DNA of 8,988 bases from Lachnospiraceae bacterium (GCA_017435025.1 JAFSFU010000312.1:1-8988), one strand, 5' to 3'; counted from the first letter of the stretch, positions 1 through 6,417 are shown. Numbers and translations are program-made. The notes: generated by a model from the letters alone, not told the origin.

Positions 1-244
1 ACAGCAGATCATCCGAAGCTCCTCTGGTATCCAGCCACTTCATAATGCGCTCCGCAAGGAACGGCATGCGAAGTTCTGTTCGAAGGAACTCGGCAAGTCT
101 CTCGTCTACAAAATCCTCCATCACTAAAAGGGGATGGTTGTAGATCACGTAGCAAAGCTCCTGGGAGGAAAAAATATGCACTCCCAATTCCTCAATATAC
201 AACGGAGAAGTGACCGGTTCCTGTCTGCATAAGATCAAACTCAT
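1..244 (-). CDS. Hypothetical protein, third gene of the DUF5717/DUF5716 operon (3' end beyond window)
   Basis: Only the first 81 codons are visible. The protein begins MSLILCRQEPVTSPLYIEEL and continues with a mixed hydrophobic/acidic segment (VIYNHPLLVMEDFVDERLAE, about residues 39-58) and a likely amphipathic helix around residues 58-76. There is no signal peptide and no clear membrane segment, so it is probably cytoplasmic. The start is well supported: ATG overlaps the stop of the DUF5716 gene as ATGA, and a perfect ten-base Shine-Dalgarno sequence lies just upstream. The overlap implies translational coupling and near-equal production with the DUF5716 protein, as expected for partners in a complex. 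I do not recognise a named domain and assign no function. The visible part resembles no DnaJ J-domain, since it has no HPD motif. Confidence 0.85.
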   Translation of the reverse strand, partial: MSLILCRQEPVTSPLYIEELGVHIFSSQELCYVIYNHPLLVMEDFVDERLAEFLRTELRMPFLAERIMKWLDTRGASDDLL

Positions 245-1467
245 ACCATCACCTCCTGATAAATCTGCGCATCGGTCTTTGGATATAATTCACCAAAGCC
301 CAGATCTATAATTTTGATCGCCATCGTCTTTTCATCAAGGAAACCAACGGCAATCCGAACTCGTGTCGTTTTATTTGGACGTTTCGGAAAACCTTCTAAC
401 GGAATCTTTACAAGTCGTTTCTGTTTCGGATCCTGATGAGGAGTGATCATCAGTTCAATATCGTCCTGATTGTCCAGAATTACCTCCAGGACTCCCCGTG
501 CCTCGTACCAGCTCTCACCGGCAGATGCCAACGCAATCTGTACTTTTGTATCTCTCTTCAACACTTCAAGAGATACCGTTGACCGCAATTTCCCTTCACA
601 AACACATACAAACGGATAGGAACTATTCTCATGCAAGTAATCTTCTGCCTTCAGTGCAGCACCTTTGGCAAACAGTGAGGGCTCCACGAATACACGTCTG
701 CGCTTGCACACCTGCTTCATAAACTCCGGTGCCCAATCGGTTTTTGTAAAACCTTTTCCGGTAAGGAAAACAGAAGAAAACAGTTTTTTCTGAAGCATAC
801 GATCACTGCATGCACAGAGAATCTTATCTGCCATCTTTGCACCGGAAACTGTATCCAAAACGCTCAGATTGAATCCTTCTTCCAGTTCTTCCATTTCAGC
901 CAATGCGGTCATCTGTCGTGGTCCACGGGAGACCTTCAGCTCATAATACCGCAGATCTTCATCTGACAATGCAAACATGCCGACCTGACCGCCCCAGACA
1001 TCTCTTCTCTGGCTCAGAACGTAGTATACAAAACACTCTGTATGACTTGCAATATGAACACTTTCTGCAGAAACATTCAAATATTCTGCACAGCTCATCA
1101 GCTCATCAATCAGCTTCATTTCCATGTTTTTTAAAGAAATCACCAGCTGACTGACCGGGACATCTGGATACTCTTCGCGGATCATATCCAGTAATTTTTC
1201 AAGATATCTCCGCAAAAGCCATGCGCCGTCATATTTTACACCTGCGATCGTGGATGTGCCGTCCTTTAATGCCAGGCTCAAAAGCTTATCAACCATCACT
1301 CCGGCACCCATCAAAGCATTTTTATACGCCTCTTCTCCGACACACCACTCGTCCGCAGTCTTCTTTTTACATATAACTGTCGGAAGAATCCATGCTTCTT
1401 CTCGCCCCAGGACCGACGCCTGCGTATAAGTATCGCACAGATCAATTCCTATGATCAGTTTTTCCAT
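241..1467 (-). CDS. DUF5716 family protein, divergent Hsp70-like
   Basis: A 408-residue protein matching what I recall of the DUF5716 family. It follows the Hsp70 plan in order: a phosphate-1-like strand IIGIDLCDTYTQ (5-16; DnaK has IGIDLGTTNS), a segment WCVGEEAYKNAL (41-52) like the DnaK VGQ-A-R region, QLVISLKNME (107-116) where DnaK has VITVPAYF, a degenerate phosphate-2 region QVGMFALSDED (161-171) without the usual glycines, then FLTGKGF (234-240) and VEPSLFAKGAALKA (261-274) for the adenosine region. Residues 295-395 resemble the beta-sandwich of an Hsp70 substrate domain (IPLEGFPKRPNKTTRVRIAV); no helical lid follows. Loss of the DLGGGT and EPTAAA-type motifs makes ATP hydrolysis doubtful. 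The ATG at 1467 is preferred, with GAGGGGG (1474-1480) six bases upstream; an in-frame TTG at 1482 abuts the DUF5717 stop and lacks a site of its own. The Hsp70 link is my alignment by eye. Confidence 0.88.
   Translation of the reverse strand: MEKLIIGIDLCDTYTQASVLGREEAWILPTVICKKKTADEWCVGEEAYKNALMGAGVMVDKLLSLALKDGTSTIAGVKYDGAWLLRRYLEKLLDMIREEYPDVPVSQLVISLKNMEMKLIDELMSCAEYLNVSAESVHIASHTECFVYYVLSQRRDVWGGQVGMFALSDEDLRYYELKVSRGPRQMTALAEMEELEEGFNLSVLDTVSGAKMADKILCACSDRMLQKKLFSSVFLTGKGFTKTDWAPEFMKQVCKRRRVFVEPSLFAKGAALKAEDYLHENSSYPFVCVCEGKLRSTVSLEVLKRDTKVQIALASAGESWYEARGVLEVILDNQDDIELMITPHQDPKQKRLVKIPLEGFPKRPNKTTRVRIAVGFLDEKTMAIKIIDLGFGELYPKTDAQIYQEVMV
248..257 (-). promoter_or_regulatory. Perfect ribosome binding site for the operon's third gene
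   Basis: Read on the minus strand this is AGGAGGTGAT, fully complementary to the anti-Shine-Dalgarno end of 16S rRNA. GGAGG ends seven bases before the ATG at 244. The site lies inside the last codons of the DUF5716 gene and so dictates that protein's C-terminal Gln-Glu-Val-Met. It decides the start of the downstream gene and predicts strong, independent initiation there. Confidence 0.85.
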
Positions 1468-1482
1468 CTCGTTCCCCCTCAA

Positions 1483-4400
1483 CTATACCAACGGGAACAG
1501 TTTTTCCACTGTAAGATTGTCTGTCACATATTTGCACATGCTCTCTTCCAGTTTTCTGTCATCCTTCATTCCAAGATACAGGCTCATGGAATTGAGACAG
1601 GAGAATCTGTTCTTTTTGTCACCTGCCGGAACTTCCGTGCAGGAAACTTCGCCCTCTGCCATCTTCACCAAATCACCGTCCACGTTCTCATAGACCTCGT
1701 ATTCCATGATCTCGCCTTCAAACAGCAGCTTCTGTTTGATATAGATTCCTTTATAGACCATACGGAGTTCTTCTTCATGGAACTCCTCCTCATCCGGCAG
1801 AATGCGAACCATCAGGATCGGTCTTCCGTCCGGTGAGCCATGGTACTCGATCATCTCCTTATCCATAATATCCCCCGGGATATCAGCATAAGGAGCTAAT
1901 TTCTTAAAATATGCAAAGATCATGCCCTGTTCCGTAAGAACAGACATACAGCGCCTGCAAAGCGCCTTCTGTTCATCGTTAAGATTCGGCAGACCGGCAT
2001 AAAATTTTGTCAGTGCGAGCAGATAAATCTCCGGAATCTTTCGCATCTCCGAACTGTTATGGATCGCACTTTCCAGATATACAAACACCTTATCTCCCGG
2101 AACCTTGTCCTTCAGGAAATATCCGACACACTTCAGAGTAAAATACGCCCTCACGATCGTATCACTTGTCTTCTTGCGGCTTGCATAGAAATCAAACACC
2201 TGGTCCAAATACTTATCACTTCCTGTGAACATAATCTGTGCCAAAAGACGTTCTTCCAGATCGTAAGTTTCTACATGCTCTCTCACAGACTGTGTCAGCA
2301 GTTTATACATATCTGCACTGGTACCATTGTAATGTTCGCACAGATAATCCAGAATTACACCATCCGCATGACCCGCCGCAAAAACACGATAAGAAAGATG
2401 CAGCAAAAGATCATCTTCATCAAATAGATTCTGCAGGATCATACGGGAACAAAGCTTCAACAGGCGTTTGATACGAACCTTATCTTCTCCGTACTCCTTC
2501 ATCATCTCGTATGCTTCTGCGAAATAATTCTGCGAGATCAGTGTTTCACAGACATCCACACGCTCAGAACGGTTCAGTTTCTCCTTGTCCAGACACAGCA
2601 GATAATTTCTGCCGATTTCAGACATAGCTCCCTCTTCCCCCGGTACCATCTTCTTATAGTGATCGATAATACGCGTGAGCATTCTCTGCTGATACAATGG
2701 TTTTACCGGAAGTTCCTCGAGAGCACGTTCTAAAATTGTGATCTCGTCCTCTTCCAGCTCTTCCTTATTCATAATCTCCTGACATGCACGCATTTTTAAC
2801 AGTGCATGATCCGGATAGATTTCAAAACATCGTCTTTCCAGTTCCGGCTCTTCCAATACCGGCTCTCTGGTATATTCCACGTCCATGTAACGGTTTCCGT
2901 ACATATCCTGGAACATGATCACGCAATTGTCAAAGAACAGCGGTACATACACGGACCCATCCTGCAGCGGGTACGCATCTTCCCCTGTCAGAAGTTCATT
3001 GCTGACGATCACGTATTTCATCGATTCATCTTTGCATACAATCCTATTGGATCGAAGAATCGCCGGAAGAACCTTTGCAACCTGCTCGTCGATAATATCT
3101 TTATAGATCATATGCTTGTAGATCACAGCCAGACGGCTGTTGATCCTTGACTGGAACAACTGCTCCATTGCAAACTGCTCCATCGCCCGTTCATAGGTCT
3201 TATATAAGGCAGTTCCCGGCTCCACATGTTCCAGTACATTCTTATAGAGAAGAGACCTGCTGCGGCGATCCAGATGGCTGTGCTCATAAGAAAAATACAA
3301 CAGCACCTGTTTCGGCATCATGCCTTTGTATTGCTTTGGAAGGGAATAAAGGAAATACTCATACAGTCTGGTCAGGCTGATCTCTTCCTCAATTCCTTTT
3401 TCGTACCAGGCGAAACTCTTTTCATTTCGTACATTGCCCTTGATAAGAAGACAACATACAGCCGCCAGCATCTCTTTCTTCGGATAGATTTCATACAGAG
3501 TACAGAGCATACGGTAGTACAGGCGGTGGAAAAACTTTGCTCCTGATGCGAGAGAGGCAATCCTTGTTGCCAGATCTTCACCGATCATTCCACGGTTTGC
3601 ACCGTAATAAAGGGCATGTATCTCAAAGGCATCCATAGAACTTAACAGTTCCGGATGTGCCCCAAGAAGTTTACATGTTTCAATATACAAAAACGGACTG
3701 TGACAGCCGTTCTTGTACTGCTGTTTGAAGCTTTCATATAATGCAAACGTCTCATCCGCAATTCCGGGCTCCAGCTTTAACATCAGCATCTGCAGATAAA
3801 AACGTCCTTTTTTATCATCCAGTTTTTTGCGGAACAGACGCATCACCGCATCTTTTTTCTCCTGACTCGGATTGGTACGGTACTGGAGATACTGATAAAA
3901 ACAGTACAGCGTTCCCAGCTTCTCACGTTCAAAAACAATCTGTTCTTTTACATCATCCAGACACAACGCCGCCTGATCTACACGTCCGGCATCCAGATAC
4001 GTTTCCGCCTGAAAAAGGGAAAGAAGCATAGAACTTCCGTTGGCTCCGCGAATTGCATCCAGTTCTTTTTGAAGTTTGTTGAGCGTCTGGGCAGTCTCAT
4101 AGGTACCGCTCTCATATTCCTCTCGCAGTTTCAGATAACGGCACACGCCGGCCTTGCTGATCTCCTGTTCGCGACCGGTAATATCAACCGTAGTATCTCC
4201 AAGAGCCTCAATACGAATCACGGTATCTCCATGAACCGTCATCAATTTAATCGCACCGAAATTACGCCCCTTGTGCATGCGCTCTGGATGAATCTTAAAG
4301 CGAAGATCGAAACGTCCATCTTCAAAATCTGCCTGCGTGATCACTTTCTTCGGAAGTTCAATAAACTCACCATCAGCACGCACTTCAATGTAAATATATC

Positions 4401-5061
4401 CCCAGGTGTTTTTGCGAAGAATGATTTTATCATTGATCACATCCACCGGATTGTCATAGTTTTTCTTTGCAGTAGAAAGAGTTAATTCAATCGGCTCCTT
4501 CACCCCTAAAGCCAAAAAGAACTCTTCCAATGCATTCTGGCGGTTTCCGTGACCCTTAAGTCCTTCGTAAATGGTACGGACACGCATATCCTGCATAAAC
4601 GGCGCATCCATAAAGTCACGGTACTCCATCAAACGCAATGCAAGATCCATATCTTTCTGAGCCAACTCTGCAAAATCTTCCGCAGTATTAAGCGTCGTCA
4701 GAACACGCAGAGATGCCGTCATTTCCACACGAAAAAGAAAAGGAACCTCCAGTTCCCCACTGTTTGTCACAAGATGGATCGATCCTTTGATCGTATCACC
4801 GTTTTCACACCAGGATGTATCCACCTCGTATGCAATATGATTTCTGAGACCGCCAAATGCCTGATTTAAAATACGGACTCTGGAATGACTGGAATAAACC
4901 AGACCTTTAATATATAGATTGTTCTCGCTGGAAATAAACAACTCTCTTTTGTACACGGTATCACTTGCCAGTGTCTCTTCGACCTGTAATGGGGTAAGAA
5001 ACAGCTTCGGAAGTTCCGCATCCACAATACCTCTTGCCAGACGGTTGATCCGTTCTCTCAT
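1483..5061 (-). CDS. DUF5717 family giant helical-repeat protein
   Basis: A 1192-residue protein that I recognise as DUF5717 family, known mainly from Lachnospiraceae and of unknown function. No signal peptide or membrane segment is visible, so it is probably cytoplasmic. Residues about 35-115 form a beta-rich domain (KGLVYSSHSRVRI, then KGSIHLVTNSGELEVPFLF). A helical linker leads to a second, similar beta-rich domain at about 188-290, ending GAIKLMTVHGDTVIRIEAL. Residues about 302-1050 are almost entirely alpha-helical, in TPR-like helical pairs (for example AETYLDAGRVDQAALCLDDV), which suggests a protein-binding solenoid. From about 1074 the chain becomes beta-rich again (GIYIKQKLLFEGEIMEYEVY) and ends in a short helical tail. 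The start is supported by AAGGTG (5069-5074) seven bases upstream. It is first in an operon with the Hsp70-like gene, suggesting a scaffold for that partner. The role is inferred, the family call is from memory. Confidence 0.9.
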   Translation of the reverse strand: MRERINRLARGIVDAELPKLFLTPLQVEETLASDTVYKRELFISSENNLYIKGLVYSSHSRVRILNQAFGGLRNHIAYEVDTSWCENGDTIKGSIHLVTNSGELEVPFLFRVEMTASLRVLTTLNTAEDFAELAQKDMDLALRLMEYRDFMDAPFMQDMRVRTIYEGLKGHGNRQNALEEFFLALGVKEPIELTLSTAKKNYDNPVDVINDKIILRKNTWGYIYIEVRADGEFIELPKKVITQADFEDGRFDLRFKIHPERMHKGRNFGAIKLMTVHGDTVIRIEALGDTTVDITGREQEISKAGVCRYLKLREEYESGTYETAQTLNKLQKELDAIRGANGSSMLLSLFQAETYLDAGRVDQAALCLDDVKEQIVFEREKLGTLYCFYQYLQYRTNPSQEKKDAVMRLFRKKLDDKKGRFYLQMLMLKLEPGIADETFALYESFKQQYKNGCHSPFLYIETCKLLGAHPELLSSMDAFEIHALYYGANRGMIGEDLATRIASLASGAKFFHRLYYRMLCTLYEIYPKKEMLAAVCCLLIKGNVRNEKSFAWYEKGIEEEISLTRLYEYFLYSLPKQYKGMMPKQVLLYFSYEHSHLDRRSRSLLYKNVLEHVEPGTALYKTYERAMEQFAMEQLFQSRINSRLAVIYKHMIYKDIIDEQVAKVLPAILRSNRIVCKDESMKYVIVSNELLTGEDAYPLQDGSVYVPLFFDNCVIMFQDMYGNRYMDVEYTREPVLEEPELERRCFEIYPDHALLKMRACQEIMNKEELEEDEITILERALEELPVKPLYQQRMLTRIIDHYKKMVPGEEGAMSEIGRNYLLCLDKEKLNRSERVDVCETLISQNYFAEAYEMMKEYGEDKVRIKRLLKLCSRMILQNLFDEDDLLLHLSYRVFAAGHADGVILDYLCEHYNGTSADMYKLLTQSVREHVETYDLEERLLAQIMFTGSDKYLDQVFDFYASRKKTSDTIVRAYFTLKCVGYFLKDKVPGDKVFVYLESAIHNSSEMRKIPEIYLLALTKFYAGLPNLNDEQKALCRRCMSVLTEQGMIFAYFKKLAPYADIPGDIMDKEMIEYHGSPDGRPILMVRILPDEEEFHEEELRMVYKGIYIKQKLLFEGEIMEYEVYENVDGDLVKMAEGEVSCTEVPAGDKKNRFSCLNSMSLYLGMKDDRKLEESMCKYVTDNLTVEKLFPLV

Positions 5062-5104
5062 ATGTACTCACCTTAAATATCTCTAAATAGTCTTCAACGA
5101 CAAT

Positions 5105-5113
5105 ATCATAACA
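5105..5113 (-). promoter_or_regulatory. Candidate extended -10 promoter of the DUF5717 operon
   Basis: On the minus strand this reads TGT followed by TATGAT, an extended -10 element (TGn plus a five-of-six match to TATAAT). Transcription would start near 5098, giving a leader of about 37 bases before the DUF5717 ATG. No good -35 is present at 16-18 bases, which fits an extended -10 or activator-dependent promoter. Confidence 0.45.
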
Positions 5114-5136
5114 CATTTTCCTATGAAATACACTAC

Positions 5137-5152
5137 AAATTTCGACGAATTT
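5137..5152. promoter_or_regulatory. Short palindrome TTCGACGAA in the divergent promoter region
   Basis: TTCGACGAA (5141-5149) is a perfect nine-base odd palindrome. One mismatched step outward, the flanks AA and TT pair again, giving AAATTTCGACGAATTT overall. It lies just upstream of the -35 position of the minus-strand promoter and about 25 bases upstream of the plus-strand -35, where an activator or shared operator would be expected. Function is inferred from position only. Confidence 0.3.
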
Positions 5153-5175
5153 CTTTGATTCAGCCAAAAAAGAAC

Positions 5176-5204
5176 TTGAATCCACTGCAAGAACCCTGTA
5201 AAAT
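5176..5204 (+). promoter_or_regulatory. Sigma-A-type promoter of the DUF4364 gene
   Basis: TTGAAT (5176-5181) and TAAAAT (5199-5204) are separated by exactly 17 bases. They match the -35 and -10 consensus in four of six and five of six positions. Transcription would start near 5211, leaving a leader of about 33 bases before the ATG at 5244. Confidence 0.65.
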
Positions 5205-5230
5205 AGATGTACAGTTTTGCAATGTCTGTA
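5196..5230. promoter_or_regulatory. CTGTA/TACAG dyad cluster over the -10 and leader of the DUF4364 gene
   Basis: CTGTA (5196-5200), TACAG (5210-5214) and CTGTA (5226-5230) alternate with gaps of 9 and 11 bases, giving two overlapping inverted repeats. The first overlaps the -10 box and probable start site; the second lies in the leader. Dyads of this kind over a -10 are typical operators for winged-helix dimers, and the adjacent gene encodes one, so self-repression is plausible. The second pair could instead form a weak 5-bp RNA hairpin. Confidence 0.35.
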
Positions 5231-5243
5231 AAGGAGTATATTT

Positions 5244-5768
5244 ATGTTGTCGGATCCGATCACCCTCTATAAACTTATGATATTATATATGCTTGGTCAT
5301 GTGAATTTTCCGTTGACCAATGCGCAGTTGACAGATTTTTTTCTTGATCACGAATATACGACCTATTTTACTCTGCAGCAGGCACTCAATGAACTGCGCG
5401 AAGCCGGTCTGATCAAAATGGAGTCCATCCACAACACTTCCCGTTATGAGATCACAAAAGAAGGAGACGATACCCTTTCTTTCTTTGGAAACAAAATCTC
5501 ATCCGGCATTATTGAAGATATTGACACATACTTAAAAGAAAACAAATTCCGTCTCCGCAGCGAGGTTGGTGTGATCTCCGATTATTATAAATCCACCAAT
5601 CAAGACTACATCGTTCACTGCGAAGTGCGTGAGGGAAAAGCTGTCCTGATCAATCTGGACGTTTCCGTTCCTGACAAAGATCAGGCGGAGGTTATGTGTG
5701 GTCACTGGAAAGACCGCAGCCAGGAAATCTACTCCTACGTGATGCGCACTTTAATGAAATCCCAGTAA
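5244..5768 (+). CDS. DUF4364 family winged-helix protein, probable transcriptional regulator
   Basis: A 174-residue protein of the length and pattern I associate with DUF4364, a Clostridia family. Residues 1-75 form a winged-helix unit: helices in ITLYKLMILYMLGHV, a recognition-helix region near FTLQQALNELREAGLI (42-57), and a wing ending SRYEITKEGDDTLSFF (66-81), much like PadR/MarR-type domains. Residues about 102-170 form a mixed alpha/beta domain (VHCEVREGKAVLINLDVSV) that could dimerise or bind a ligand. No membrane segment is visible. The ATG is supported by AAGGAG (5231-5236) seven bases upstream. It is transcribed divergently from the DUF5717 operon, the usual geometry for a regulator controlling its neighbour and itself. 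DNA binding and the target genes are inference; the fold is more secure than the role. Confidence 0.85.
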   Translation: MLSDPITLYKLMILYMLGHVNFPLTNAQLTDFFLDHEYTTYFTLQQALNELREAGLIKMESIHNTSRYEITKEGDDTLSFFGNKISSGIIEDIDTYLKENKFRLRSEVGVISDYYKSTNQDYIVHCEVREGKAVLINLDVSVPDKDQAEVMCGHWKDRSQEIYSYVMRTLMKSQ

Positions 5769-5778
5769 GGAGGTTCTT

Positions 5779-6012
5779 ATGAAAAAACTCCTTTCCATCT
5801 TTAAAAAGAAAAAGAAGAGCCCATTGGCTCCTCAGATAAAAAAAGTGAAAAAGCAGGTCAAAGGTCTGAAACTCAAACTGTTCCTGCTCTACACTCTTCC
5901 TGTATGCATCATAACACTGGGCAAAGCCGTCTGGGAAGAATATTCCAGAATTAAGGTAAGACAGGTAACGATGAATGCAGGTGATATGATAATCAATGAA
6001 AACAATCAATAG
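5779..6012 (+). CDS. Small lysine-rich single-pass membrane protein, hypothetical
   Basis: A 77-residue protein beginning MKKLLSIFKKKKKSP. Fourteen of the first 33 residues are lysine, followed by one hydrophobic segment at about 32-51 (LKLFLLYTLPVCIITLGKAV) and a polar tail of about 26 residues ending MNAGDMIINENNQ. The strongly basic front suggests that the N-terminus stays in the cytoplasm, where it could contact acidic phospholipid or nucleic acid. The gene starts ten bases after the DUF4364 stop, with GGAGG overlapping the end of that stop region (TAAGGAGG) and five bases before ATG, so the two are cotranscribed. A terminator follows directly. I do not recognise a family; the strong ribosome binding site and position argue that it is a real gene. 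Confidence 0.75.
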   Translation: MKKLLSIFKKKKKSPLAPQIKKVKKQVKGLKLKLFLLYTLPVCIITLGKAVWEEYSRIKVRQVTMNAGDMIINENNQ

Positions 6013-6013
6013 C

Positions 6014-6038
6014 AGGGGCTGTTATTTCAGTCCCTTTT
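6014..6038 (+). terminator. Rho-independent terminator of the DUF4364 pair
   Basis: AGGGGCTG (6014-6021), a six-base loop TTATTT, then CAGTCCCT (6028-6035) form an 8-bp stem with one G-U pair, followed by a short run of T (TTTT, then ATTCATT). It lies two bases after the stop codon of the 77-residue gene. The T run is short, but the stem is G+C rich and well placed. Confidence 0.75.
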
Positions 6039-6039
6039 A

Positions 6040-6192
6040 TTCATTATTTTCGGTAAGTTTAGGAGTATACATATCTTCTTCATTTCTACGAAATTGAAAC
6101 AAGCAGTCGAGTTTGATTAATTCAAAATTTTACCCGTAAGATTTAATGGTAAAAAGCAGTCGCCTATTAACAGCTACATTTTCATCAGCATA
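6040..6192 (-). pseudogene. Possible decayed coding tail downstream of the 74-residue gene
   Basis: Continuing in the same frame past the TAG of the 74-residue gene gives 20 residues (ending FTIKSYG), one TAA at 6130-6132, then 30 more residues (NFELIKLDCLFQFRRNEEDM and on) before the next stop at 6037-6039. One stop in about 51 codons of A+T-rich DNA is fewer than chance would give, and the composition looks protein-like. It may be the remnant of a lost gene end. The same stretch also holds inverted repeats that could be terminators, so chance remains quite possible. No family is recognised. Confidence 0.25.
6128..6175 (-). terminator. Weak candidate terminators of the right-hand operon
   Basis: Two inverted repeats follow the 74-residue gene on the minus strand. 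The first, 6155-6175, pairs AGC-GTT with GAC-GCT around one mismatch and runs into five T. The second pairs TTTTACC with GGTAAAA (7 bp, 6128-6154, 13-base loop) and is followed by more T. Both are A+T rich or broken, so termination efficiency is uncertain, but no better hairpin is present before the converging gene pair. Confidence 0.35.
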
Positions 6193-6417
6193 CTAGAATA
6201 AGTAAAGATACATAACATATCCAGCCACAACAATCACAGGAATCAAACAGATTATCCCCAAAGCCAGACATATTTTCCCTAAAACTCGCATTTTGCTTTT
6301 ATTTTGAGTTTTCCCTCTTTTTAACAACAAAATTGCCACAGTCACCAACGCAATCGTAACAACAAAAAATGCTATACCCAAATACCAAAACAAAATAATA
6401 GACGGTGCATTCTCCAT
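6193..6417 (-). CDS. Small two-segment membrane protein, hypothetical
   Basis: A 74-residue protein with two hydrophobic segments, about 8-32 (ILFWYLGIAFFVVTIALVTV) and 46-72, joined by a basic loop KRGKTQNKSKMR. The basic loop predicts that both termini face outward and the loop lies in the cytoplasm. I chose the ATG at 6417 because GAGGTG sits six bases upstream; the in-frame GTG at 6426 forms part of that ribosome binding site. The gene begins 13 bases after the PrsW stop, so it is the last gene of the operon. Its sequence is visibly richer in A and T than its neighbours. I recognise no family; a small accessory subunit of the neighbouring membrane proteins is possible but unsupported. Confidence 0.7.
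   Translation of the reverse strand: MENAPSIILFWYLGIAFFVVTIALVTVAILLLKRGKTQNKSKMRVLGKICLALGIICLIPVIVVAGYVMYLYLF

Noticed and set aside
1468..1482. TTG at 1482 as the start of the DUF5716 gene
   Set aside because: The ATG at 1467 has a GAGGGGG site at ideal distance and yields an Hsp70-like N-terminus; the TTG would sit next to that same site and lacks its own.
3372..3581. A 69-codon minus-strand frame inside the DUF5717 gene
   Set aside because: It is embedded in another frame of a clearly coding, unbroken 1192-codon gene, and there is no ribosome binding site.
4069..4485. A 138-codon plus-strand frame opposite DUF5717
   Set aside because: It is antisense to the second beta domain of DUF5717; long antisense frames are expected opposite a gene with this codon use.
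4961..5263. A 100-codon minus-strand frame covering the divergent promoter region
   Set aside because: It overlaps the DUF5717 start in another frame, covers both candidate promoters and the DUF4364 start, and its translation looks like no protein. Chance open frame.
5692..6009. A 105-codon minus-strand frame opposite the 77-residue gene
   Set aside because: It lies antisense to two genes that have good ribosome binding sites and a terminator; its own start has none. Shadow frame.
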